Origin: Paulinella micropora
Taxonomy: Eukaryota; Cercozoa; Imbricatea; Euglyphida; Paulinellidae
DNA: 64,000 bases
Assembly (NCBI GenBank): GCA_019918135.1
Contig: WBZZ01005983.1
Span: 46,001-110,000 of the forward strand
Reading direction: 5' to 3'
Part shown: one piece after another, positions 29,663 to 40,208 of the stretch
Layout of the letters: every line of letters starts with the position of its first letter
Position numbering within the stretch: the first letter of the stretch is position 1
Made by a program: the position numbers and the translations under genes
Notes under the pieces: model-generated
Told to the model about the DNA's origin: nothing
Databases searched by the model: none
Seen by the model: the letters and a program-made list of their open reading frames with translations, nothing else

Positions 29663-30000
29663 AAAAAAAACACAAGGGTTTCATTCTTTTCTTTGGAGAC
29701 GCTTTGACCTTTGCAAGAAAACTGAAGAATGAGAACGCCTGAGAAAAACCACGAGGTAGGAAAACGGCTTGGAAATTCTAGCAAAAAAAATCCTTACAAT
29801 AATAAATGGTAAAATCTGTCAAATGGATGGAAAAAATAAGCCAAGTAGGACAAAATGGCAATAGTTGATGATAATACCGGCACCATACACCTAGGAGCGC
29901 TGGTCAAAAAGCCCAACTCCCGAATTTTGGTGCGGACAACTTTTCGCTTTTCAGAGCGAAGTAGTATTAGTCATAATCAGATACATCTCAAACAACAATA
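29663..30000. other. Non-coding stretch, no feature recognised
   Basis: No gene or repeat stands out. It is the upstream region of both the minus-strand 29650 gene and the plus-strand 30001 gene, so their promoters must lie here. A 60-codon frame at 29560-29742 is a shadow. Confidence 0.5.
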
Positions 30001-30453
30001 ATGAGCGAGGATGAGAATGAAAGTAATAGTGATGATGGATATGTTGAGAGAGAAACCACTAATAATTGGATTGAGAAATTAAGAGATAAATCACGTAATG
30101 AAATAATGAGAAAAAAAAGCGATTAATGATGTAAGGATGGATACCATACTAAGCGAACTAGAAAAGCAAAAAAAAGATTGTGAAAGTAAGGCGACTGCTA
30201 TTGAAGAAATACTTGAAAATCATAATAGTAAAGCAGAACGAAAAGAACAAATAGACCAACTAAAGCGAGAAGAAAAAAGAAAAGATTTTTTTTTTTAAAA
30301 CAACTCGCGTTATTTGAGCATTGGCTGAGTGCCGAAAATCAACCAATGAGTGTTGACGAAGAAATTAGAGCAAGAAAAATGATTGATGGTGGTAAAACAT
30401 CATATAATGTAATACAAGAATATGAGCAATATAAACGACGACGAGTTGAGTAA
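30001..30453 (+). pseudogene. Coiled-coil protein, two homopolymer frameshifts
   Basis: Part 1 begins MSEDENESNSDDGYVERETT and ends at TAA near 30126 after an A run. Part 2 in another frame reads MDTILSELEKQKKDCESKAT and KAERKEQIDQLKREEKRK. A T10 run near 30290 shifts to part 3, LKQLALFEHWLSAENQPMSV to TAA at 30451. The joined product would be about 150 residues, mostly heptad-like coiled coil. It is the last core gene before the right arm. Role unknown. Confidence 0.6.
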
Positions 30454-31464
30454 TAGTAGTTCTTACTACTAACTTCTTTTGCATATAGGAGTATAAACTA
30501 GTGTGTATTCAATTCAAAAAATTGGGCGAAAGCCCTCCACCTTTCAAAAAAAAAATTATCTACCATACTTGTTTGTGTGGTAGGTTGGTGAAGTGGAGAT
30601 TGAAGCGAAAAGGTAATACATATATGTTTTTCTTTGTGCTCTGTGGAGGGCTTTTTGGGGTGTTTTGTGCTCTCGTATTGATTTTGTTTTTATTTAAAAA
30701 TAAAAGTAAAGCGGAAAAAATTTTTGCTTGATTTTTATTTTTATTTAAAAGCGAGATTAAGAGTAAGAGAGATTTCTTTATTTTGCTTTCTTGTATTGAT
30801 TGAAATTTTTATTTTTTTATTTTGCTGTTTTAACGCTTCGTATTGAAAGTTCAAACTAGCAATAGGAAGCGTCAAATGAAATTTATGAGGTTGTTTTGAG
30901 GCACGAAAAACGACCATCATAGATTTCATATTATACTACTCAAAAAATACTTTTTGATTCCACGCACTGTCTGTGTGTGTGTGTGTGTGTGTGTCTGTGT
31001 GTGTGTGTGTGTGAGTGTGTGTGTGAGTGTATGCGTGTGTGTCACTGTGTCTGCCTGTCTGTCTCTCTGTCTGCCTCTCTGTCTGTACATGTCAATCTTT
31101 CTGTCTCTCTATCTCTCTGTCTCATACTAGTACTGTCTGTCCGTCTGTCTGTCTGTCTGTCTGTCTCAGACTCTGTCACTACTAAGGGTATTACTATTGG
31201 ACAGTTATCTTTATATTCATTTACATAAATTTAACTCATTTCACCATATTTCGCTCTCCTATTAATCAACAAAAACTAGCAAAACTAGAAAATCACACTT
31301 TTTCACAAACTATTAATACTAAGCGTCCTTATCACCCTTTTCTTATTCTTTCGTGGTGTCCTGAGTCCCTTATCTTTTTCCAAAAAAAAAAAAGTGCTCT
31401 GTATTGAAAGTGTGCTATAGAATTATATATTAAAGAACAGAATTAATACAAATATAGGACAACA

Positions 31465-31701
31465 ATGGCGAAGTATTGTTCAAAGGGAGGTGTGTATGTA
31501 ATGAATAATGAAAAGAAGCACATGGTCTGTGTGAAATGGACAGAGGAAGGAAAACAAAATAGCAAAAAATTTTGTATTAATAGTAAGAGAACGAAAGAAG
31601 AAGCATTACAACAGGCACAGGAGTGGTATGATGTAAACATTAAACCAAAAAGGGAAATGTGGGATAATGATAAAAAATCAAAAAGCAAGAATACAGCATA
31701 G
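31465..31701 (+). CDS. AP2-like small protein, right arm
   Basis: Identical to 7145-7381 (78 residues): MAKYCSKGGVYVMNNEKKHM, then VKWTEEGK and KRTKEEALQQAQEWYD. It is followed one base after its stop by the zinc-finger peptide, and is predicted to be the N-terminal module of a DNA-binding protein. Confidence 0.55.
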   Translation: MAKYCSKGGVYVMNNEKKHMVCVKWTEEGKQNSKKFCINSKRTKEEALQQAQEWYDVNIKPKREMWDNDKKSKSKNTA

Positions 31702-31702
31702 C

Positions 31703-31831
31703 ATGGGCACAGAAGAAGCAAATGAAAAGTATCAATGCGGGTGTGGTCGTATGGTTTCTTCATTACCTTCAACTATAAAAACACACGAGAAATCATTGAA
31801 ACATAGAGCATATGTATCGTGGCAAAAATGA
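31703..31831 (+). CDS. 42-residue zinc-finger peptide, right arm
   Basis: YQCGCGRMV...THEKSLKHRAY finger, the mirror of 7015-7143. Probably the C-terminal half of the AP2-like gene, separated by a frameshift, judging by the fused homologue at 8253. Confidence 0.55.
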   Translation: MGTEEANEKYQCGCGRMVSSLPSTIKTHEKSLKHRAYVSWQK

Positions 31832-32070
31832 GAAACAAGCAAAAAGAATGTTTTGTTTTCTGTTTTTCTGTTTTTCGAACATTTATGTCATCACCGAGTT
31901 AGCGGTATTCTGTCCGTTTGTTTCGGTGTGTTTGTGGGCTAAGGTTTCTTATCTGGCGGAGCGATCCTGACAAACATATATGGCAAATCCACAGAATTTA
32001 CTACAAATCCAAAATGATCTTCTTTCGGATTCTATCGCTAGTTTTTATGTTTGAGGAGTCAATTTGTTCT

Positions 32071-32981
32071 CTATTCAGTAAATGCTTTGTTTGCTTTTCC
32101 TTTGTTAATTTTTTTAAATTCTTTATTAATATCCGGTTCGTCTTTTGTGTTGTCGTCTTCTTCGGCTGCCTCAGTCTTTAATAAGTTCCTTGGTGGCACG
32201 ACTTCATCATTTGTTAATATAATCCGGTAGCCCCTACGGCCTTTTACTTTATATTTGTTTGCTCCAAGTCTTACCACCCTTTTCTAATATGTGCTTCTTT
32301 GTTAAGTTTTCTTACCTTGTCTCATTCTTTGAAATCAAATAAATTCTTATCTACATATTGTTCTTGCTTGTTAGAAGCAGTGCCATTAAATACTTCAAGT
32401 GGTGAGGCCTTAATAGTTGAGTGCTTCTTTTTGTTGTAATAATAAACAACATCTTCAATGTAATTTATCCAATCAAAGTTACAATTATAAGACCATATAA
32501 CATGGAGTTGTTCTCGTAGAGTTCTTACAAATATATCAACAATACCTAATGAATTATGGTCTCCAACTTCAACCTTAAAATGATTAAAACCATTATTATC
32601 CATCCATTCTCCAACCGCTCCCTTAAATTCATCACCGCTGTCTGAGATAAATGCCTTGGGCTTTGGTAGTTTTGTGAGTGCTTCTAAGACCGTAGTTGAA
32701 AACTTATTTTTTAACGGGACTGCATAAGCATACCGACTATGAATATCAATCCAAATCAAAGCAAAATTATAATTTTTATTTTTTGTTGTGACTTTTGTCA
32801 TATCCATTAAATCAACATTTACCATATCTAAAACTTTATCTGCCCATATTGTTGTGCCCCTTGTTCTGGGCTTTGTCTGCCGAAATATTTCCTGTGCTGT
32901 ATCTTTTTTTTGTTCCTCATCCGTTTTGTCTGAGTCAGAATTTTGTTGATTGATATTAGCAGTCGTATGTTTGTTGTCCAT
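32071..32981 (-). pseudogene. int: rve-type integrase, right arm
   Basis: Mirror of 5865-6775: SDSGDEF, GIVDIFVRTLREQL, then a stop and a frameshifted VKGRRGYRIILTNDE tail. The shared lesions prove that the arms derive from one already damaged copy. Confidence 0.85.
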
Positions 32982-33136
32982 GATATTTAGACATGCGCTT
33001 CGTGCTCCGCACTCTCGCTTATTCTAAAACATCGTTTTTTTATTTCATTTTAAATTAATATCACCTCCATACGATGTTCATCAACAAACGAGAAATCTGT
33101 CGAAGACAGATAGAAGTGAAGTTGATGAATATAATT

Positions 33137-33616
33137 AGAATTTAAGAAATACTTTATCTGCCTCTTGACTTTTTTCTTTACTCTTTGGTGTATTGTTATA
33201 TACATTGACTGATATTTTTTCACTTCGTTTTTTGCCGCCTCGCTGTTTTCCGCCTGTTGTTTCATAATCTTCACTTTACTCTCACTTTCTTCTTCTTCTT
33301 GGGTTGCGGTTTTCTTCTTAGGTTTTTTAGCATTCTTTTTTATCTTTCTAAGCATATGATTAGCAATAACCTCAGACATATCAATTCCGCTGTCGCTGTC
33401 GCTTTCGTCTTCTACGATTTCGGGTTTTGCAAGTATTTCCTTAGCAACACTTAACTCAGCATCAGTTTCAATTATTTTATCTATTGTCTTATCTTTCAGT
33501 TCCCCCTTCTTGCGGAGCCGTTCGCGAGCCCATTCGTCCTTTCGCCGTTTAGCATTTTCTCTATTTGCTTGAACAGCCTTCTTCCAATTTTCCTTTGATG
33601 TTTCCTTTGACTGCAT
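33137..33616 (-). pseudogene. Charged helical protein, right arm
   Basis: Mirror of 5230-5709, with one Thr to Lys difference near residue 38 and the same frameshifted end. The open frame runs on to 33050 through palindromic repeats. Confidence 0.7.
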
Positions 33617-33693
33617 AATTTAGATATGGTTTTAATCTTTGTTGCTATAATTTAACAAAAATAAAATTAATTTTTTAATAATTAATTAATATA

Positions 33694-35087
33694 ATGTCGC
33701 AATATAAATCATTACTTGGCCTTAATGAGTTGGCTGTTGATAGTCTAATATACTTAACCTTGACCTTACCAACACAAACATAGTAGGTTTAAACACAGAC
33801 AGAGTACCAGAAGATGCCGACCCAATAAATCTTTATTATACTGGCGGGCGATTTGATACACGACTGGCTACCAAAAGCACAACTGACCTAAAAGAAGGAC
33901 TTAATTATTATTGGACTGATAACCGTTTTGACACACGTCTCGCTTTAAAATCAACAACTAACCTAAAAGAATGACTTAATTATTATTGGACTGATAACCG
34001 CTTTGACACACGTCTCGCTTTAAAATCAACAACCGACATCAAAGAAGGAAAAAATTTATACTATACAGAGCAACGAGTAAGGGACAACGACGAAGCCAAA
34101 GCCTCAACTCAACACCGCTCTAATACATCCAATCCGCACCAAACCAGTCTATACATCTGATTGACGCTAACATATTTGCACCAGTGGTCGGTCAATACTT
34201 AACATACAACGATGTAGATGGTAAATGGAGGAATACCACCCTCGGTTCAATTGATACACTTTCAGTGTAATCATAACCGCACCAATAGCCACTAATAGTT
34301 ATCTCACATATAATTCAATAAACTGGGTAAATAAACATTTCCGATAAATGTTGATGAATTCGGTAATATTAGTATGGGCGGATATTTGAATATAACAGGA
34401 GTAAATTTACTGAATACAAAAAATGTTGATGAATGGATATTTGAACATAAGGTCATAATAATAAAGTTTCAGCAGGTGGAAGTATAGATAGCCACAGCGA
34501 TGTGACAATAACAGGCTTCCCCGCAGATAATCAATTACTCATTTATAGCACGGGGCAATGGAGAAACACTACACCACCCTTTCTTAGATTAGACGGCACT
34601 GCTAGTATGACAGGAGGCTTCTACGTATAATGGAATTAATCTCGCTAATCTCGCAGTTGATGGTTCGGTGGTCAAACTAACAGGAAACCAAACCATAGGA
34701 GGAATTAAAACATTTAGCAGTATAATAAATGCGAGTGCTTGGATTGATATGAAAAGTCAAAACATTACAAATGTAAATCAACTAAATGGCAGGTCTATCA
34801 CAACTTGGCTATCAGAGCACGATACGAACACGGCGAAAGTGTCGGCGAGTGGAAGTATTGATACACATAGCGATGTGATTATAACAACAGCATCAGATAA
34901 TCAACTACTCATTTATAGCACTGGACAATGGAGAAATGTGGCATCACCATTTCTTAGATTAGACGGCACTGCTAGTATGACGAGGACTAAATATGGGAAA
35001 TCAAAATATAACAAATGTAAATCTTGTTGATGGTGTGGATGTTTCTGTTCTTGATACTTCGGCAGTTAAAACCTCAGGAAACCAAAC
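33694..35087 (+). pseudogene. Fibre protein, right arm and beyond, broken and cut by retroelement
   Basis: The ATG at 33694 and the early missing base mirror 5152. Unlike the left arm, the fibre continues past the arm edge: LTGNQTIGGIKTFSSIINAS, NGRSITTWLSEHDTNTAKVS, SIDTHSDVIITT, then GNQNITNVNLVDGVDVSVLD. The sequence stops at GNQT near 35087, where retroelement DNA begins. It carries a fibre shaft segment (SITTWLSEHDTN) not found in fibres 1 and 2. Several one-base lesions. Confidence 0.85.
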
Positions 35088-37297
35088 CACCTTCTTTCCC
35101 CTCGATCCCACCTGTGCCGGTGGTGCCCCGATAATCTCAAAGGGCCAGCCTCTCTCCTCCCCCTCATCCCAGATGAACGTGGGGATTCGCCGCTCGTCCG
35201 TGAGGTCAAAAGGTATGTCCAGAACCTCCCTAGATCGTGATTGCACCGTATAGGGCGTGTGGTCCTTGTCATCCAACTGGATGCTGACATCCCAAGTTTC
35301 CCGTTTCTGCCCCCAGTTCTCCAGAAAAACTGGACTGAACCGGCCGTCCTTTTCCATGTTAGTCCCATCATCGCTTCTCCAGAACTGCATTACTGGGGCA
35401 ATGCCCGCCGCCGCATTGGACCTCGTACGGCCTCCGACCCTCAATATCCGCATGACATAGAAGTCATCCAGCGTATCATCCGAGACCTCTCTGTCCGCCG
35501 GTCGCATCAAGTAATACTTGCTGACTCTCCAGCGGATTTTATCTGTCTTGGTCGGGTCGTCCAACCACTTCTCTGACTGTGGACGCGATCCACCTCCATC
35601 CCTTCCCTCTGGTGGTGGTCTCGGACGGGCCGTCTGCGCCCGCTGCCTCTCCTTCTCCTCCTTCCCCTCCTCCTTTGTTTCCTGTCGTAGCACTCCCTCC
35701 GAGCCCTCCGGCTCCTCCTTCCGCTCCTTAGTTTCCTCCTTGCCGTTGGCGCCCTCGCCTTCCTGGCGCTGTCTCCTGGATCCTCGTTCGTGAGAGCCCT
35801 TTTCCAGCTCCGTAATTGCATCCCGCAATCTTTGTTTCTCCTCCTCTTCCGGTTCATACAGGAGCTGGTCCCTCAACCTCGCCAACTCTTCCGCCCGCTG
35901 CGAACGAGTAAGCAAAGGTGTCGGGTTGCCCCAGTCATCCGTCGTGCGCGCCAGTGCCTGCGCGTCCGTCTCGTAATCCAATAGAAACGGTGAGAACTTG
36001 ACCAGCCGTCGCACATGCACGATCTGCTCTTTTGCCGTTCGCTGATGGCGGATTTTATAGTTGTATGCCGCAGTTTGCTGCACCACCTGATACGGCCCTG
36101 CCACTTTTCGTACAACTTCGCCGACACACGCACCGGGATGCTCGGGACGTATAACAAGACCGTGTCTCCCACATTGAACTCCACATGTCAGAACTCTTGC
36201 TGCCCCTTGTCGTCCTTCCTCCTCATAGCAGCCTCGCGCTGCTTCCGGACGATGTGTTCAGCCTCCGCTATTGCCCGCAGGCAGCATGCCATCAATTCCG
36301 TCGGGTCATATCAAGCCGTATCCTTGAAGCGATCCGTGGGTGTGTTCAACACCCTTCAAGTTCCATGTACCAGTTGATTCGGGCAAAGCCGAACGCTTCC
36401 TCCTAAAGGCGAGGAGCCCAAGTTGTTAACCGCAAACGTAAAAGCCTGCACCGTCTCCTGCCACATCTTCTGGTTGTTCTGGCAATAGATTTTCAAGGAC
36501 GCCTTCATCGTCTTGTGCATCCGTTCGATTTTCCCGTTTGCCATTGGATTGTATGCCGTAACGTAGTTCCATTGAAACCCAAAATATGCACTGAGTTCGT
36601 TCGAGAGCCAGTTGATGAACGAACTCCCTCTGTCTGATGATCTTCCTTGGAACTCCGATCCTGCAGAAAACGTGATCAATTAGAGCCTTAGCGGTCGTTT
36701 CCTTAGTCTCGTCCTTAGTGGGAACCGTGACCACGTAATTCGACGCCCTGTCAATGGCCGTAAGTATGTACTTGAACCCCCCGCTTCCGGTAGAGGGCCC
36801 ACATAATCGATGTGGATCGTCTCGAAAATGACGCTCGTGACCTCGTACTGTCCAAGCAAACCCTTGGTTGCGTCATATGGCGTCTTTGCTCTCTGGCACG
36901 GCGCGCAGCCGTTGATGAATCGTTCCACATCCTTACTCATACTTCCCCAGTAGAACTTCCTTGTCAGCGACCACTTCATCCTTTCCAATCCTGGATGACT
37001 CATAGGACAGTTATGTGCCCCGATCATAATCGCATGCCGTAATGCCGGTGGTACCCACACCGTCCACCTTTCCGGGTTTTCCTTGTGTCTGCTGTCCGTT
37101 CCCATATACCATATCAGCCCATCCGAATACGTGTGCGTCTTCAGCTGCCGCTTCACTGCCTCAGTACGCGTTTCCGGCGTCGGGTTCTTCACATGTTGGA
37201 TCAGTGCCTTGAATTCCTTCGCCTCGCTCGTCAGGCTCCGAAACTTGTCCACCGAAGCAAACTTGATTTGCGTATCTGTCTCCAAGTCCAAAGCCAC
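35088..37297 (-). pseudogene. Ty3/gypsy integrase with GPY/F-type end, frameshifted
   Basis: The zinc-binding HHCC region is HNCPMSHPGLERMKWSLTRK then INGCAPCQRAKTP (near 37010-36890). The core has TIHIDYVGPLPEAGG (first Asp), SSDRGSSFINWL (second Asp, near 36630) and NPMANGKIERMHKTMKASL (Glu). After a break, MAGPYQVVQQTAAYNYKIRH is the GPY/F module, followed by a long Lys/Glu/Arg tail and a possible chromo-like beta segment (YLMRPADREVSDDTLDDFYV). It would insert the retroelement cDNA. At least two frameshifts. The last codons of the 36104-35001 frame are antisense fibre DNA, not integrase. Confidence 0.82.
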
Positions 37298-37554
37298 GTC
37301 TTCTCCAACACCGTCACGTCCTCCTGTTCCGGTAACAATGATTCCCCTTCTGCCTTAGGGCTGACCACTACGTTGCCAACCATTGGCAACTGCCGCCATG
37401 GCTTGACGTTTCCATCTCCTCCGCCTCTCTTTCCGCGTACAACGCCGCGTCCCACTCGTATTCCTCGAGACTGTCCTTCGCGCATTGGTCCTCGTGCTCC
37501 TCACAACACTCTCGTGGTGCCTTACTAGCCGCCTCATACAACCTGAGGTCCCTC

Positions 37555-39841
37555 TCATGTTCCTGTTTTTCTCCTCCCCCCCGACGTACTAAACTTGTAC
37601 GCTGCCGACACCTCCTCCGCGTATATCATACCGTTCATCGGCTTCTTGTCTTCAAAATCCAGTTCACGCTCTATCTGTTCCAAGTCCATGAATCCCCATA
37701 CCGTCAAGACTGCCGCCGCCGTGGTGAAACTAAATCGCGTCAGGTTCATCCCTTTCCGCTTCTCCCCATCCCATATCGGTTTGACCGTGAACACCTCTGG
37801 CGCCTGGTGTTGTTGTTGTTCCGCCCCCGTCTTTCCCCGTGATCGCCCATCCTCTGTCGTGCCCCCAGACCGAGACTGGTGATCAGCCAAAAAGTTCTCC
37901 TTTCCCTTGATAATATACTCTATCTGGAAGTCGTATTCCGATAACTCCTGTTGCCACCGCGCTAACCGTCCCGTGTGATCCTGTGACATCAACCACCGGA
38001 GGTTGTTGTGATCCGTTCTCACTCTCGTTTCCTTCGCCCCCCATAAATATTCCCGTAGCCGCTTGAAGCCCCAGACAATAGCCAGTGCCTCCCGTTGTCT
38101 GGTGCAGTATTGCCTCTCCGCACTCGACATTCGGCCTCAGTCGCCCCTCGACTAAGAAACATTACCGGCCTCAGTCGCCCCTTTCGTCCGCTTGCCGAAG
38201 CACTCCTCCTATCGCGTAGGCCGACGCGTCCGTATCCAGAATAAAGGGTGCCTCAAAGTCCGGCAGCCTCAGAACCGTTCCATCCTCCGTTAACGGATCC
38301 TTCAGAATCGTCTCCCGCAAATCGTTTATCGCTTCCAAGACTTGCTGTCCCCACTCCTTCGGGTTCGCCCAGTCCCCTTTGAATTCCTTCATGTGTTTCC
38401 GTATGGGCTCCGCCCGATTAGCAAAGTTCGGGATAAACTCCCCGTAATACTGTGCCAATGACACGAACGAATGTAGATCGGATTTGTTCTGCGGTATTGG
38501 CATGTCCGCCAGTGCCTCTCGTTTCTTGGCCGCGATGGTGCACGTGCCATTCTCAATGTCGTACCCCAGATATTGGATCCGTTTTTGCATGAAGTGGCAC
38601 TTCTTGGCATTAAGCCGGAAACCGAACTCCTTAATCCGCCGCATGATATCCCTGAGATGTTCTACATGCTCTTCCACCGAGTTAGAGTATATAATGACAT
38701 CATCCAAGTATGCAAAGGCATACGTTGACGTGTCGCCATGCTTGAAGGCAAATTCCTCGTTCCGAGACTTGTGTCCCAACATCTCGGTCATTGCCTTCTT
38801 GAAGGTCCCAGGTGCTACCTTGAGCCCCATCGGCAGAACCTTCCAGACGTATGTCGTCATGCCCACCATGAATGCCGTGAGGTATCGGCTTTCCTCCGCC
38901 AATGGAACTTGCCAAAACCGGCTTTTCAGATCCAGAGTGGAATATATTTTTGCCTTGCGCAATACTTCCACCCCCCGCCTCACATCTGGGACCGGCGTCT
39001 CGATCTTCTTGATTATCTGGTTGATCTTCCGGTAGTTGATACACATCCGCAACGTGCCATCCGGCTTTGGCGCCATCCACACCGGTGATGAATACTCCGA
39101 CAACCGTTCCTCAATGAGCCCCTTTTCCAGCAACTCCGCCGTCATTCCCCTCGCTTTGCGGTCTTTGTGGAAGCTAAGTCGTGAAGGTCGTCCGATACCA
39201 GGCACCTCCTGCCCCATTTCCCTATAGAACTTTGCCGTGTGATGTTTAACCGATCCTCCTTCCAATGGTCCAAAGACCTCTATGTGATTGTCCATCATCG
39301 CCAACACTTCCTCCTTGGATTTCTCGCTCCCCTGCCACCCCTTTGTCTGTTCCCTCAAAGCCGCCCGGGCCTTATCCGTCTCCTCCTTAATCTGTTCCTC
39401 CGTCGCCTTACCGGTTATGTCGTCCACCGTGGCCTCCGCACCATCCTCCTCGAACCCCTCCCGAGACCGGTACAGGGTAGGCGTTTGCCTCTCCTGATCC
39501 GCATATCTGGCCAGCTGATCGATCATCATCGCGTATTGTATCACATGTGTGCGATGATATACTCCCGAAATATAAGTAAACGCTTCATCCCGGATTGCAG
39601 CCAAATCCCGTGTAAGGAGTTCCTCCCGATGTTTCCTTGCCGCTTTTCTCGAACCTAAACGACACGCTATAACGAGCTTCTGCGTCCGACTCGGTATAGG
39701 TATCGGATCCGGAACCAAGAAATCCTCGATATCGTTCCAACACATTTCCGTTCGTCTGCCCACTGGAAGCACTATCGTGAAATCCCCATGGGAAATCCGA
39801 TTCTTCAGCGCCTTCTTGATTCCCGCCACCGAGTCGACCAT
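37555..39841 (-). pseudogene. Ty3/gypsy reverse transcriptase and RNase H, broken between domains
   Basis: RT (39841-38171) shows SSPVWMAPKPDGTLRMCINY, STLDLKSRFWQVPL, VLPMGLKVAPGTFKKAM and the catalytic FAYLDDVIIYS, then the RNase H start FILDTDASAYAIGGVL. The frame ends at 38171, within a 16-bp sequence (GGGGCGACTGAGGCCG) that occurs twice in tandem about 34 bp apart. RNase H resumes at 38130 with SSAERQYCTRQREALAIVWG and VRTDHNNLRWL. The long N-terminal region (residues 1-210) before RT is unusually acidic. It would copy the element's RNA. The duplication-made frameshift inactivates it. Confidence 0.88.
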
Positions 39842-40208
39842 GATGGGATCGTCCCCTCACTTGTCCTTGAGGAACTCGATAATTCCCGTCTTCGCCTGAC
39901 TAGGCTTTGCCACGTTACATACCACGTACTGTGCCATTGGCAACGTCCTGCCATCCATTTCTTTGTGTTAGTGTCCCAAATTCCGACCGTGTATCGGCAA
40001 ACCGTCCGTGGCCAATCTCCGTTGTTCTCTCAAGTGTTCCAGTGGCATGTCGCACAATGCCACTATCTGATTTGTTGTCCATTCGTCCTCCGATTCACTC
40101 TCCTCTTCCGTTGTCTTAGTATCCCCCACCGCAAACCTCGCATGCTGCCTCGTCGGCCGCCGCTTCTTCCGACGTTACGACTTTCACTGCCGCAAAACTA
40201 CCAGCCGT

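Larger units (their letters stand above)
8170..30674. mobile_element. Polinton-like virus (PLV) provirus core
   Basis: The 22.5-kb block holds the diagnostic PLV/virophage set: protein-primed PolB, rve integrase, double-jelly-roll-type major capsid protein, penton protein, adenovirus-type cysteine protease and FtsK/HerA-type ATPase, plus fibres and small regulators. It is strongly AT-rich against the flank beyond 35087. Almost every multi-domain gene has one or more frameshifts or stops, so this is an inactive endogenous copy. Plus-strand genes cluster at both ends and minus-strand structural genes in the middle. Confidence 0.93.
30675..34673. repeat. Right 4.0-kb inverted arm (partner 4171-8169)
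   Basis: Mirror of the left arm with few differences: for example ELKDK here against ELTDK in the charged protein. Corresponding coordinates add to about 38846. The TG-type microsatellite at 30970-31175 mirrors the CA-type run at 7675-7875. Confidence 0.93.

Noticed and set aside
30501-30731. 76-codon frame with a hydrophobic segment
   Set aside because: No homologue in the window, odd Cys/Phe composition and position across the arm edge. Not enough to call a gene.
1-34673. The whole repeat arrangement as an assembly artefact
   Set aside because: Cannot be excluded without reads. The copies differ at several bases and by one private frameshift, which favours real duplicates, so it is kept with a stated check.
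35001-36104. 367-residue minus-strand protein ending in antisense fibre sequence
   Set aside because: A chimera of retroelement integrase tail and antisense fibre DNA across the 35087 junction, not a functional fusion.
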